Shown: in pieces, positions 43,851-52,612 of the stretch
How positions within the stretch are numbered: position 1 is the stretch's first letter
Layout: each line of letters starts with the position of its first letter
Assembly: GCA_016931225.1 (NCBI GenBank)
Contig: JAFGFE010000039.1
Location: forward strand, 1 to 64,000
Direction of reading: 5' to 3'
Source of the DNA: Candidatus Zymogenaceae bacterium
Lineage (GTDB): Bacteria > Desulfobacterota > Zymogenia > Zymogenales > Zymogenaceae
DNA length: 64,000 nt
The notes under the pieces: model-generated
The model's database searches: none
The model's input: only the letters and a program-made list of their open reading frames with translations
What the model was told of the DNA's origin: nothing
Position numbers and translations under genes: made by a program

Positions 43851-44759
43851 TTACCGGGCGTTTTCGAGGGCCTCGTTTATGAGGGGGAGCGCCGTTCGGG
43901 CCGCCCGCTCTCCCTGAAGCATCAAAAAGTCCTTTCGGGAAAAGTCAATTATCCCCACGCCCCTCACGTCCGGCCGGATGATCACGTCGGCTTCCTCGTA
44001 CTTGTATTTATTGACCTGGGCGCCCATGATGTTGAAGGTCTGGATGATAATATCCACCACGTTTTTCACATCGTAATTGGTCGTGTGCGCGGTAACGTCC
44101 ACGGCGATGATCACGTCGGCACCCATATCCTTTGCCACGTCCACCGGCATGCTGTTGACGATGCCGCCGTCCACCAGCACGCGCCCTCCCAGATTGAGGG
44201 GGGTGAAGATGCCGGGGATGGACGTGGATGCACGCACGGCGGTGGAGACGGGGCCGCTCTTGAACACCACCATCTCACCGGTATTCAGGTCCGCCGCCAC
44301 CGCGGCGTAGGGGATTTTCAGATCCTCGATGTTCTTGACCTTGATGGTCTCATCCACATAGGTAACGATGTTGTTCCCCTTGACGAGACCGACACCGATA
44401 CCCAGGATGCTGAAATCGAAGATATCCTCCACCGTCAGATCCCGAGCCGCCCGCTCCAGCATGTTCACATCACCGTAATAGGCATACAGCGCACCGGTGA
44501 GGCTTCCGGCGCTGGTGCCCACGATGATATCGATGGGAATGTTGTTCTGTTCCAATACCTTGATGACGCCGACGTGGGCGAATCCCCGGGAGGCGCCCCC
44601 GGAAAGCACCAGACCCACCTTGGGCCTCGGTTTCTGCTCCGGGGAAACGATCGGCGGGGTGCCCTTTGCGCAGCCGGCCGCCATGACCGCGATGAGTAGA
44701 AGGGCGAACAGCGCCTTCATGATACGGCTGCGGGTGGGTGTATGACGAATGACGTTCAT
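43851..44759 (-). CDS. patatin-like phospholipase lipoprotein
   Basis: 302 residues. A signal peptide with lipobox MAAGC (Cys at about 30); an ATG at residue 14 is a possible alternative start, but AGGAG lies before the first. Then KVGLVLSGGASRGFAHVGV, the nucleophile elbow GTSAGS and LVDGGIVNSMP supply the Ser-Asp dyad of patatin-like hydrolases. It would act on lipids in the periplasm or at the outer membrane (RssA-like). Convergent with thiN. Confidence 0.9.
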   Translation of the reverse strand: MNVIRHTPTRSRIMKALFALLLIAVMAAGCAKGTPPIVSPEQKPRPKVGLVLSGGASRGFAHVGVIKVLEQNNIPIDIIVGTSAGSLTGALYAYYGDVNMLERAARDLTVEDIFDFSILGIGVGLVKGNNIVTYVDETIKVKNIEDLKIPYAAVAADLNTGEMVVFKSGPVSTAVRASTSIPGIFTPLNLGGRVLVDGGIVNSMPVDVAKDMGADVIIAVDVTAHTTNYDVKNVVDIIIQTFNIMGAQVNKYKYEEADVIIRPDVRGVGIIDFSRKDFLMLQGERAARTALPLINEALENAR

Positions 44760-44824
44760 TATATATTATACTCCTATACTCCGTTTCTGTATGTCCTGTG
44801 TGGGATTCATAAAAATATATCCAT

Positions 44825-45310
44825 TTATTTTTTCTTTTCAAGCAGGGCCTTCAGGTTTTCACCCTCCTCTTTCATGTGCTTCTTCACGCCGAAGAATCCC
44901 TTGTCAATGGATTTTTTCAAGAACATTTTTCCGATTCGGCCCAGGCGGTACGTCAGCGAGGCGGTGAAGAGGCATCCATCTCCATCCTTTTCGATGAGAA
45001 ATTCATTGTAGGGCGTGAACTTGCGGAGAAGGCGGGATACCGGGGAGAAGACGATTCGTTTGTTCGGCTCCACGTCGGTAACGACAAATTTTAATGTATG
45101 AACCTTCCCGTGCATGTATTCACCGGCCTGGCCGATTGAGCCCACGGCCCAGGGTTCTCCCTCGAGCCACTGAAAGGAGACGTGATCTTCGGTGTGCCAT
45201 GCCCGGTAGGTTTCATTGTCAACGATGCCGGTCAAGAAGTCGAAGACCGCCTCGGGCGCTGCGTTGATCCGTATGGAGTCGGTTATAACGACGTCTTCCA
45301 GTAATGCCAC
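44825..45310 (-). CDS. SRPBCC (START-like) family protein
   Basis: 161 residues. Polyketide-cyclase/dehydrase-type fold: SIRINAAPEAVFDFLTG at the start, RAWHTEDHVSFQWLEGEP, and a C-terminal helix KGFFGVKKHMKEEGENLKALL. Such proteins bind hydrophobic ligands. GTG start. Single gene, 65 bases from the patatin gene. Ligand unknown. Confidence 0.82.
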   Translation of the reverse strand: MALLEDVVITDSIRINAAPEAVFDFLTGIVDNETYRAWHTEDHVSFQWLEGEPWAVGSIGQAGEYMHGKVHTLKFVVTDVEPNKRIVFSPVSRLLRKFTPYNEFLIEKDGDGCLFTASLTYRLGRIGKMFLKKSIDKGFFGVKKHMKEEGENLKALLEKKK

Positions 45311-45472
45311 TTCTCAAACTTCTCTGTGAATGTTTCGGATTTCATACATATTGTACCAGATATCCGATACACTCTTTTGTAAAAATGGAGTGTAGGTATG
45401 AAAAAAGCCTTGTCTTTACTTCGGGCATATTTTATCCTGTAAAGACGTTTGAAACACGGAAAATGTTCCGCC

Positions 45473-46405
45473 ATGTCCCGTTCCGAAGCCGAAAACCGGA
45501 CCCCTTCGTACATCGCGCTGTATGAATCCGGAGAGCTTGCCCGGCGTATTGAGGCGTTGGAGGCGATATTGACCTCGTGTACCCTGTGCCCCCGGGGATG
45601 CCGGGTGGACCGAACCCGGGGGGAGACGGGCGTGTGCCGGGCGGGGGCGGCGGCGATGGTTTCCTCGGCCAGTCCCCACTTCGGCGAGGAACCACCCCTG
45701 GTGGGGAGCGGTGGGTCCGGCACCATTTTTATGACCCACTGCAATCTCCGGTGCGTGTTCTGCCAGAACTACGACATCAGCCAGGAGGTGGGTACGTGGC
45801 GGGGGGAGGAAGTGGGGCCGGAGGAGCTTGCCGGAGTGATGATCGCGCTGGCCGGACGGGGGTGTCATAACATAAACATCGTCTCCCCCACCCATTATGT
45901 TCCCCAGGTCGTGGCGGCGCTCCCATTTGCGGTCGAGAAAGGGCTCGATCTCCCCTTGGTCTACAATACCGGCGGGTACGATTCAATCGAGGTCGTCCGG
46001 CTTCTCGAGGGGATATTCGATATATACATGCCGGATTACAAGTTCACCGATTCCCGCCCGGCCGAGCGATACATGAACGCGCCGGATTACCCCGAGGTGA
46101 TACAGGATATCCTCAGGGAGATGCACCGGCAGGTGGGGACGCTTCGCACGGACGATGCGGGCATTGCGTACCGGGGGCTTCTGATCCGTCACCTGGTGAT
46201 GCCCAACGATGCGGCCGGGACCGCCGAGGCGATGGAGTTTATCGCGACGGAACTTTCCTCCGATTCGTATGTCAATGTTATGCAGCAGTATCACCCGATG
46301 TATCGGGCCGGGGATTTCCCCGAGATCGCACGGAGACTTTCCTTGGAGGAGTATCTGGACGCGGTGTGGGCGGCCCGCCGGGCGGGGCTCTCTCGGGGGT
46401 TCTGA
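45473..46405 (+). CDS. radical SAM protein (PflA-like, COG1313 type)
   Basis: 310 residues from the ATG at 45473; a TTG 24 bases earlier is possible. A Cys-rich N-terminus (CTLCPRGCRVDR) is followed by the radical SAM motif in THCNLRCVFCQNYDIS and LRHLVMPN-type C-terminal motif (IRHLVMPNDAAG). COG1313 proteins are uncharacterised pyruvate-formate-lyase-activase homologues. The next gene starts one base after its stop. The linked partner suggests a shared job. Confidence 0.87.
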   Translation: MSRSEAENRTPSYIALYESGELARRIEALEAILTSCTLCPRGCRVDRTRGETGVCRAGAAAMVSSASPHFGEEPPLVGSGGSGTIFMTHCNLRCVFCQNYDISQEVGTWRGEEVGPEELAGVMIALAGRGCHNINIVSPTHYVPQVVAALPFAVEKGLDLPLVYNTGGYDSIEVVRLLEGIFDIYMPDYKFTDSRPAERYMNAPDYPEVIQDILREMHRQVGTLRTDDAGIAYRGLLIRHLVMPNDAAGTAEAMEFIATELSSDSYVNVMQQYHPMYRAGDFPEIARRLSLEEYLDAVWAARRAGLSRGF

Positions 46406-46406
46406 C

Positions 46407-47207
46407 GTGGAGACGCAAACCGTTCCCGCCCCCATTGCCGACGCCCTGGCCCGCCGGGGTCTCTCCGTCCACGGGCACAACCCTGTCCGGGAGCTGTTGT
46501 TCGGGGATCTCGAGGAGAGTGTCCTTGAAGCCCTCTATCGAGAGATGAAGCGGTACTCGGTGAGGCTCTTTCTCCGGGAGGCGATCCAGCACCGGGACGG
46601 ATTTACCCCCCACATGCTGGGCGATTTCACCTCTCTTGATGAGCGGGAGAGGATGATCAGGCGGTTTGTGGAGCTGGGGATCATCGACGGGGGAGACGAC
46701 GGCTATCGTCTTGCCCGGGGGCCGGTCCGGAGCTTTGGCGCCACCCTGGAATGGTTCGTCGCCCGGATGATGGAGAGGGAATTCGCCTCCCCCTCCATAT
46801 GGGGGGTGACGTTTCGGGACGCGCCGGCGGGCGGGGATTATGACGTGCTGTCGTATTTCGAGGGAGAACTGATATATATCGAAGTGAAGTCGGCACCGCC
46901 CAAGGGGATCGAGACGACCGAGGCCGGGGCGTTCCTGGAGCGGGTCAACACACTGCTTCCCCGGGCGGCGCTCTTTTTTGTGGATACCCAGCTTCGCATG
47001 CGGGATCGGGTGGTGCTGTTGTTCCACCAGCGGTTTTTGGAGACACTGAAAGATCCGTATCCGTCCCGGCCGAACCTGCGGCATTTGGAGCGGGAGATAT
47101 TTCACATCGATCACCGGATCTTCATCCTCAATGCGGGCCGTGACATCGGGAAGAATTTCACGGTATGTCTCAGGGATTTTCTCGCCCGGGGGCTGTCGGT
47201 ATTGTAA
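46407..47207 (+). CDS. PD-(D/E)XK nuclease-like protein paired with the radical SAM gene
   Basis: 266 residues; GTG at 46407 right after the radical SAM stop, with GGGGGT upstream. The longer frame open upstream overlaps that gene and is not used. The C-terminal part has GGDYDVLSYFEGELIYIEVKSAP, i.e. an Asp about 15 residues before an E-V-K, and QLRMRDRVVLLF: the spacing of a PD-(D/E)XK endonuclease fold. N-terminal half is helical (RELLFGDLEESVLEALYREMKR). Not a recognised family; function unknown. Confidence 0.65.
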   Translation: METQTVPAPIADALARRGLSVHGHNPVRELLFGDLEESVLEALYREMKRYSVRLFLREAIQHRDGFTPHMLGDFTSLDERERMIRRFVELGIIDGGDDGYRLARGPVRSFGATLEWFVARMMEREFASPSIWGVTFRDAPAGGDYDVLSYFEGELIYIEVKSAPPKGIETTEAGAFLERVNTLLPRAALFFVDTQLRMRDRVVLLFHQRFLETLKDPYPSRPNLRHLEREIFHIDHRIFILNAGRDIGKNFTVCLRDFLARGLSVL

Positions 47208-47246
47208 CGTGATGGTGTAAAGACAAAAAAAGGAGTATCAGAGGAC

Positions 47247-48032
47247 GTGAAGGGAACCATCGTTAATGTCATCGCGGTTGTAGCGGGCTCCCTTGTGGGG
47301 CTCTTTTTCGCACGGTTCGTCACCGAGCGGATCAGACAAGTCATCATGCAGGGCCTGGGCCTGTCGGTCATGCTCATCGGCATAAGCATGGCGCTTCAGA
47401 CAAACAACCTCCTGATCGTTGCCGGAAGCATGGTCCTGGGGGGCATCCTGGGGGAGGTGCTGGACATCGAGGGGTGGCTCGACCGGATGGGTGAGCGCCT
47501 CAAAAAGCGGTTTCGCTCGAAGTCCGGCACGTTTGTGACCGGCTTCGTCACCGCGAGCCTCGTCTACTGCGTGGGCGCGATGGCGGTGGTGGGGTCCCTG
47601 GAGGAGGGGATCAGAAACGACCCGTCCATCCTCTACGCCAAGTCGCTTTTAGACGGCTTCGCCTCAATCGCATTCGCGTCGGCCCTGGGGGTGGGGGTGA
47701 TCTTCTCGATCATCCCGATTTTTGTATATCAGGGCGCGCTGACGTTCTTGGGGATGTACCTGGAGCGGTTTCTCACGGACTCCGTCATTGCCGAACTCTC
47801 CGCCACCGGCGGGCTCTTGATCCTGGGCATCGGCATCAATCTGATATTTTCGAACAACGGAGGGAACGCCGCACCCGCACCGAAAGATGGGGATACGGAT
47901 GTGGAGATGAGCAGACTTTCGGACACCGAGGGGTTCGGAAGGGCGCCGATCAAGATAAAGGTGGGAAACCTCCTTCCCGCCCTGGTTTTTGCGGCCCTCA
48001 TTGCGCTTCTGGTGGAGACGTTTTCCACCTGA
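47247..48032 (+). CDS. DUF554 membrane protein
   Basis: 261 residues with six to seven membrane helices. GTIVNVIAVVAGSLVGLFF at the start, LGGILGEVLDIEGWLDRMGE and LVYCVGAMAVVGSLEEG match the DUF554 (YdfK/YqgA) family. Function in bacteria is unknown. A polar insert (APAPKDGDTDVEMSRL) precedes the last helix, unlike many members. 39 bases after the nuclease-like gene. Confidence 0.9.
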   Translation: MKGTIVNVIAVVAGSLVGLFFARFVTERIRQVIMQGLGLSVMLIGISMALQTNNLLIVAGSMVLGGILGEVLDIEGWLDRMGERLKKRFRSKSGTFVTGFVTASLVYCVGAMAVVGSLEEGIRNDPSILYAKSLLDGFASIAFASALGVGVIFSIIPIFVYQGALTFLGMYLERFLTDSVIAELSATGGLLILGIGINLIFSNNGGNAAPAPKDGDTDVEMSRLSDTEGFGRAPIKIKVGNLLPALVFAALIALLVETFST

Positions 48033-48774
48033 GAATACTATCGTCGAGGCGTGACGAGACATCTCAGAAACATCGATATGTGCCCTCGCCTTGTGGTGCA
48101 CAACGGTTACGTGGCCGGTTTTCCCGATGAAATGCAGCCGGGAAGGAGACTGCCTTTTTCAGATGCCCGAAACGACCGGCCGTGACGGCTGGGATACACG
48201 ATGGGGCGACATCGGAGGAGGTATCACCACATATGTTATTAGGATGCTTAAATAAGTGAGGTATGAAATAAGCTACGCGAAATAAAAAAAGCTTTACAGA
48301 GCACAAAGATGATAGTACTATTTTTCTAGGGAAAGAAATTACGCTCAATCCTTTGTTGGGGTATATAAATGGACCGTCGAACACGTCCATTGTTCCGCTC
48401 TGTCTTTTTTTTTCTTCCGTTTTTCATTTTATTTCTTATATGTGCGTATTCCGGTTACGGCCAGGAAAAGAGGAGAGTTTCAGAATCAGGATGGTTGTCG
48501 GAAGTGGGCGATTTATAGAAATATATTGTTAAGGCCGGTTCGGATGACCCTGTTAAAGGAGAGCTTCGTTGTTCTGTTGGCTGTCTTGATGTAGGGGTAC
48601 CCATATATAGATTGTGAAAACGATATGTCAGAAGACTTTTATTGAGATACGGGAAATAGTATAAAACATTTCAAATGGTGGAACGGAGTTGAATCGACGA
48701 GACCGGACGGTGAATTGATTCTGAGGTTTTTTGCGGCAAAGATATAACACAATAGACACTTTTGCGAGGAATCG
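48033..48774. other. long intergenic region upstream of the duplicated-domain pair
   Basis: About 740 bases, AT-richer toward its right half. It holds one small frame listed separately and an inverted repeat ATGGAC...GTCCAT (48369-48390) with a distant T-run. No RNA gene recognised; no clear promoter for the pair. Confidence 0.5.
48369..48518 (+). CDS. possible small exported peptide (too short to be certain)
   Basis: 49 residues: a basic start (RRTR), a very hydrophobic stretch (about 11-27), then SGYGQEKRR and an acidic end. GGGG lies eight bases before the ATG. The frame ends at TAG; beyond it stays open for 33 more codons (to 48620), so it could also be the remnant of a longer gene broken by a stop. 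Confidence 0.3.
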   Translation: MDRRTRPLFRSVFFFLPFFILFLICAYSGYGQEKRRVSESGWLSEVGDL

Positions 48775-49416
48775 ATGAAAAAGGTAAAACTTTTCGTGTT
48801 AATCGGGGGGGTGTGTGCCCTCATGATGTGGGCGACAAGTGCCCTGGCCGTCACCGAAAGCGGATATCTGAATCCGGGCGCGTCCTACACCTTCGGCGCC
48901 AACGGGCCGACGGATATCTATTTTTCCTATCCAAAGGGCTCGGTAGACTTCTGGGTGGAGGTCATCAGCCCGAATGGCTCAGTCAGCGATTTTGATCTTG
49001 ACAACGGAGAAATCATTCAGTTGACAGCGGGGGGGTATTATACCGTCACGATTTGGTCGAACTGGGGCGCCGGATACTGGTCGGCGGAGTATTACCCCAC
49101 AAGCGGCGGCGGTGGCGGCGGTGGCAGTTCGAACTGCAATGCCTCGGGCAGATCGGCATGGGGCTATCTGACCGGCCCGGGTGATGCATGTTCCTGGTCT
49201 ATTTATGATACCAGTGGCAACTTCAATGTGTATTTCACCTATCCTGCCGGTTCTGTGGATTTCTGGGTTGAAATAGTAGGGCAAGATGGGTATACCGTTC
49301 TCGGCGTGTATGATTTGGATAATTCAAGAGGTGGTATTAATCTTTCTGGGGGAGGAACATTTTATCTGACCATCTACTCCAATTACGGGGCTGGAGACTG
49401 GTCTTGTTCCTGGTAA
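48775..49416 (+). CDS. secreted protein with two copies of a PPC-like domain (copy A)
   Basis: 213 residues. Signal peptide (about 1-25, ATSALA). Then two repeats of about 90 residues, joined by a Gly-rich linker (GGGGGGGSS, about 113). Each has GSVDFWVE and ends WS[AC]-[EW] after a YSN/WSN-W-GAG turn. The second repeat has a Cys pair (SNCN, DACSW) and ends in WSCSW. The pattern resembles pre-peptidase C-terminal (PPC) beta-sandwich domains, which often help secreted proteases fold or stay attached, but no catalytic domain is attached here. Next gene is a paralogue. Confidence 0.75.
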   Translation: MKKVKLFVLIGGVCALMMWATSALAVTESGYLNPGASYTFGANGPTDIYFSYPKGSVDFWVEVISPNGSVSDFDLDNGEIIQLTAGGYYTVTIWSNWGAGYWSAEYYPTSGGGGGGGSSNCNASGRSAWGYLTGPGDACSWSIYDTSGNFNVYFTYPAGSVDFWVEIVGQDGYTVLGVYDLDNSRGGINLSGGGTFYLTIYSNYGAGDWSCSW

Positions 49417-49467
49417 ACACATAATAATCAGAAAGGAAACCGTTTTAATAACGTGGAGGAAACCGTT

Positions 49468-50232
49468 ATGAGAAAACTTTCAATCGTTCTTTTTTCGATC
49501 TTTTTGATCTTTTCGTTCACCTTCGCCGGCTGTGATTTCATCACGGATATGATCGGCGGAGGCGGCGGTGATCAGCCCCCGGCTCCCGCACCGCCGGCAC
49601 CTGCACCTGCTCCGGCCCCGACACCCGCTCCGGCACCTTCCACAGGAGGATCATTCACCGAGAGCGGCTATCTGAACGGCCCCGGAGATTCCTACAACTT
49701 CACGGTCGACGCCGGGACTCAGTCCCAGGTGGATGTGGTTTTCGATTATCCCTACGGCTCTGTGGATTTCTGGGTGAAGGTTGTCGGCGAGGACGGCTAC
49801 ACGGTTCTGGGGGATTTTGATCTTGACAACGGCGAAATCATCCAGCTTTTGGGCGGCGGAACGTTCTACCTGACCATCTATTCCCGGATGGGCGCCGGAT
49901 ACTGGAGCGGAACATATGAACTTGCCGGCGGCGGCATGGGCATGGGAGGAAACTGCAACAGCTCCGGCAACAGCGCCTGGGGATACCTGAACGGCCCCGG
50001 CGACTATTGTGACTGGAGCATCTACGCCCAGACCGATTACATCGAGGTGGTGTTCGACTATCCGGTGGGATCGGTGGATTTCTGGGTTGAGGTCGTGGGT
50101 GAGGACGGGTACACGGTCCTGGGCGACTTTGACCTGGACAACGGCGAGATCATCCAGCTGATGGGCGGCGGGATGTTCTATCTGACCGTGTACAGCAACT
50201 ACGGCGCGGGTAACTGGAGTGCTGCCTGGTAG
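49468..50232 (+). CDS. lipoprotein with two copies of the PPC-like domain (copy B)
   Basis: 254 residues from the ATG at 49468 (GGAGGA seven bases before). Signal peptide with lipobox FAGC (Cys22), a Pro/Ala-rich linker (about 37-60), and two repeats (about 64-154, 162-254) containing GSVDFWVKVVGEDGYTVLGDF and GSVDFWVEVVGEDGYTVLG followed by DLDNGEIIQL. The repeats are closer to each other than to those of copy A. Same transcript as copy A; then a terminator. The linker suggests display from the outer membrane. Confidence 0.75.
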   Translation: MRKLSIVLFSIFLIFSFTFAGCDFITDMIGGGGGDQPPAPAPPAPAPAPAPTPAPAPSTGGSFTESGYLNGPGDSYNFTVDAGTQSQVDVVFDYPYGSVDFWVKVVGEDGYTVLGDFDLDNGEIIQLLGGGTFYLTIYSRMGAGYWSGTYELAGGGMGMGGNCNSSGNSAWGYLNGPGDYCDWSIYAQTDYIEVVFDYPVGSVDFWVEVVGEDGYTVLGDFDLDNGEIIQLMGGGMFYLTVYSNYGAGNWSAAW

Positions 50233-50266
50233 CATGTGAATATCAGAGGGTATATGCTCTCAATAG

Positions 50267-50293
50267 AAGGGGCCTTATTGGCCCCTTTTTTTT
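50267..50293 (+). terminator. terminator shared by converging transcripts
   Basis: AAGGGGCC (50267-50274), loop TTATT, GGCCCCTT (50280-50287), then TTTTTT. It ends the PPC-like pair; the stop codon of the converging TPR gene lies in its loop. Confidence 0.9.
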
Positions 50294-50961
50294 GTGTATG
50301 CTTCCTTGTCCGTGCAGATTTTCAGAGTGGGATATTTTTTGCAGATGCCGAGTTCAATGGCGTATCCATAGTCCTTGTTCGCACCTTCAAAGTCGCCGAT
50401 GGTTTTTTTCGCCTTCGCCCTGTTGAGATACAATTCCGCTTTGTATGGATTGAGGCTGATTGCCACGTCAAGATCTTCGATGGCTTGTTTTATAAATCCG
50501 GAAACCTGATAGATATTCGCCCTGTTGTTGTAATACAGGGCGTCTGTGGGGTTTTGATCGATCGCTTTTGAATATTCTATCAACGCGAAGTCGTCGTAGT
50601 GCAGAATATCCATAATCAGACCGCGCCTGAAATGGAATTCCGGTCCCAGCGGCGGGAAACAGAGCTCATTGAAAAACTCATATTTCATTGACGCCATGGA
50701 TTTGTTCAGGACTTTTTCCCAGCATACCGTCACATGGTGAGAGAACGCTTCCGTCGATTCCTTTTCCCCCTGCAGTTCGTAATTCAATGATGCTTCTATG
50801 AATTTCGGAAAAGGGTAATCATTTTGAAGGACTTTTTTTATTGTCGCAACAGGCGCATGTTTTTTTGATATGCCGTCCGGTGATTTGAGGGGGAAAGTTG
50901 CACATCCCAGCAGGGAAAGAATTGTGAATGTGAAAGCGATCGACCAAAAAGTCCTCATCAT
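50275..50961 (-). CDS. TPR lipoprotein, unknown
   Basis: 228 residues. Lipobox LLGC (Cys at about 20), a poorly conserved first half, then about three tetratricopeptide units (ALIEYSKAIDQNP, AIEDLDVAISLNP, ANKDYGYAIELG) in the second. The last codons (K-K-R-G-Q-stop) are read through the terminator hairpin. Last gene of a four-gene lipoprotein operon; 13 bases after the upstream gene. Confidence 0.8.
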   Translation of the reverse strand: MMRTFWSIAFTFTILSLLGCATFPLKSPDGISKKHAPVATIKKVLQNDYPFPKFIEASLNYELQGEKESTEAFSHHVTVCWEKVLNKSMASMKYEFFNELCFPPLGPEFHFRRGLIMDILHYDDFALIEYSKAIDQNPTDALYYNNRANIYQVSGFIKQAIEDLDVAISLNPYKAELYLNRAKAKKTIGDFEGANKDYGYAIELGICKKYPTLKICTDKEAYTKKRGQ

Positions 50962-50974
50962 TCAATTCTGTCTC

Positions 50975-51730
50975 CTACGGCGTCACCGTCGTTACCTCGT
51001 CGAGATGTCGCTTTATGATGTAGCAGTCCCCGTCTTCTTTCTCGCACTGTTTCAGGGCGTGTTCCAGGTACGTCTTTGCCTCGTCAGCCATCCCGAGTTT
51101 ATAGAGCACCCATCCCTTGGTATCCAGCATAGCGGCGCTGTCCGGATAATCGACCAGCGCCTCGTTGATAAGCGTCTGGGCCTCCTCCAGTTTGATCTCG
51201 TTCTGGGCGTAGCAGTAGGCCAAATAATTTTTTATATCCGCCTGGGGGATGACCTCGTCGGGAAGGGGATTCTTCTGGTATTCTTCCAGGAAGTCGATAA
51301 ATATCTCGTTGTGCTTGCGCATGGGATCTGACAGCCCCGCGTTGTCATAGGTGTCCAGTATCGCGCCGTGAGAGCTGATGACGACCCTCAAAGCGTCTTC
51401 ACGATCCGTCGTCATGGCCGCATAGCCCATATCAAGAGCCTGGTAGAAGAAGATGAGGGCCATATTCAGGTTCCCCATCAGGACCTCGCAGCGGCCGAGC
51501 TGGGAATAGGCGTATCCGAGGGTGATGTATTCCTCCGGCGCCGTCGCCGAGAGGGCGAATATTCCCTGTTCGTAGAAGGTCGCGGCGGTCTTGTAGTCCC
51601 CCGCCTCGAAGGCACGATCGGCCGTGGTGAAAAGGCTTAAAGGATCGCTCTGGAATGCAGAGGCTGTTTGTGCCCCGATGATGAAGAGCGCCAAAGCTGC
51701 TGCGATGATCATACATCGTGCATGTCGCAC
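50975..51730 (-). CDS. exported TPR protein
   Basis: 251 residues. Signal peptide (about 1-25, ASAF) and several TPR-like helical pairs (AFEAGDYKTAATFYEQG, LMGNLNMALIFFYQALD, LDTKGWVLYKLGMADEAKTYLEHAL). Periplasmic scaffold by inference. It is separated from the upstream LolB-like gene by 21 bases and from the next by 13, so one transcript. Confidence 0.82.
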   Translation of the reverse strand: MRHARCMIIAAALALFIIGAQTASAFQSDPLSLFTTADRAFEAGDYKTAATFYEQGIFALSATAPEEYITLGYAYSQLGRCEVLMGNLNMALIFFYQALDMGYAAMTTDREDALRVVISSHGAILDTYDNAGLSDPMRKHNEIFIDFLEEYQKNPLPDEVIPQADIKNYLAYCYAQNEIKLEEAQTLINEALVDYPDSAAMLDTKGWVLYKLGMADEAKTYLEHALKQCEKEDGDCYIIKRHLDEVTTVTP

Positions 51731-51751
51731 GGCTGTCTCCTTTATAGATGG

Positions 51752-52612
51752 TTACTTGATCGGTGTGCGGTCGAAATCGATGATGGACTTGTCCAGATCG
51801 ATTTCCTGCACTCCCCGGGGAGGCTCCAGTTCGAAACGGGATTCCTCGATATATGAATCGAGCCTGACTTCGCTGTGTTTGATACGAACATCAAGGAACG
51901 ATCCGCCCTCGGGCACTTCGAAGTCCAGAGTCGTGGGTATGGTGCGCTCGCCGATTTCCTCAAAACGGGAAAACGATCCGATGAGTATCAGGTTGCCGGC
52001 GGTGTCGTAGAGCATCATCTCCAGTATCAGGAACGTGCGCCCGTCCACCGTCAGCACCGCCCGGCCCCTTTTGGTGGTTTTCGGCATAAGGGTGAGGGTA
52101 TAGGACTGTTTCAGCTCATCATAGGTCATTTGTATCGGGTAGTAGTCTGTGAGATCCACCCGGCCCTGCAACAGCTCGACGATATCGGTGGCGCTGAAAG
52201 GGATCGGGATTAAGAGAGACAGGTTTTTTTTGGAGGCAAGGCCTGTGTAAAAACGGTTCTCAAACGGGGAGTAAATGTACACTCGTTTCTGATCGGTCGT
52301 CAGAAAGAGGACGGTATCGCCCAGAGGCCCCAGGCTTTCCAGACGCAGAAAACCGGGACGCATACCGAGGATCAGCTCCGTAACGTTGTAGTCTTCATCG
52401 GAGGATGTCACCGATACGTCGGATGTGGCCCGGATTGTGTCGTACACCGGGTTCGCCGTAAGAACCAGGTCGTACAACTCTCCCGACGTATCGACAAGAA
52501 TAACCGGAAGATCGGTTTTCAACGGGCCGGTGGCCGTCGTGGCGCAGGCTGTGAGTGTCAATAGAATGACCAGGCACAGTGCGGCCTTACAGCAGATCGT
52601 CGATATCTTCAT
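51752..52612 (-). CDS. LolB-like/DUF4292-type outer-membrane lipoprotein
   Basis: 286 residues from the ATG at 52612, GGAG just upstream (an earlier in-frame start lies inside the TPR gene). Lipobox LTAC (Cys at about 23). A beta-sheet-rich domain with LESLGPLGDTVLFLTTDQKRVYIYSP and VELLQGRVDLTDYYP fits the LolB/DUF4292 fold that receives lipoproteins at the outer membrane. The start overlaps the stop of the upstream TPR gene by 26 bases (coupling). Confidence 0.75.
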   Translation of the reverse strand: MKISTICCKAALCLVILLTLTACATTATGPLKTDLPVILVDTSGELYDLVLTANPVYDTIRATSDVSVTSSDEDYNVTELILGMRPGFLRLESLGPLGDTVLFLTTDQKRVYIYSPFENRFYTGLASKKNLSLLIPIPFSATDIVELLQGRVDLTDYYPIQMTYDELKQSYTLTLMPKTTKRGRAVLTVDGRTFLILEMMLYDTAGNLILIGSFSRFEEIGERTIPTTLDFEVPEGGSFLDVRIKHSEVRLDSYIEESRFELEPPRGVQEIDLDKSIIDFDRTPIK

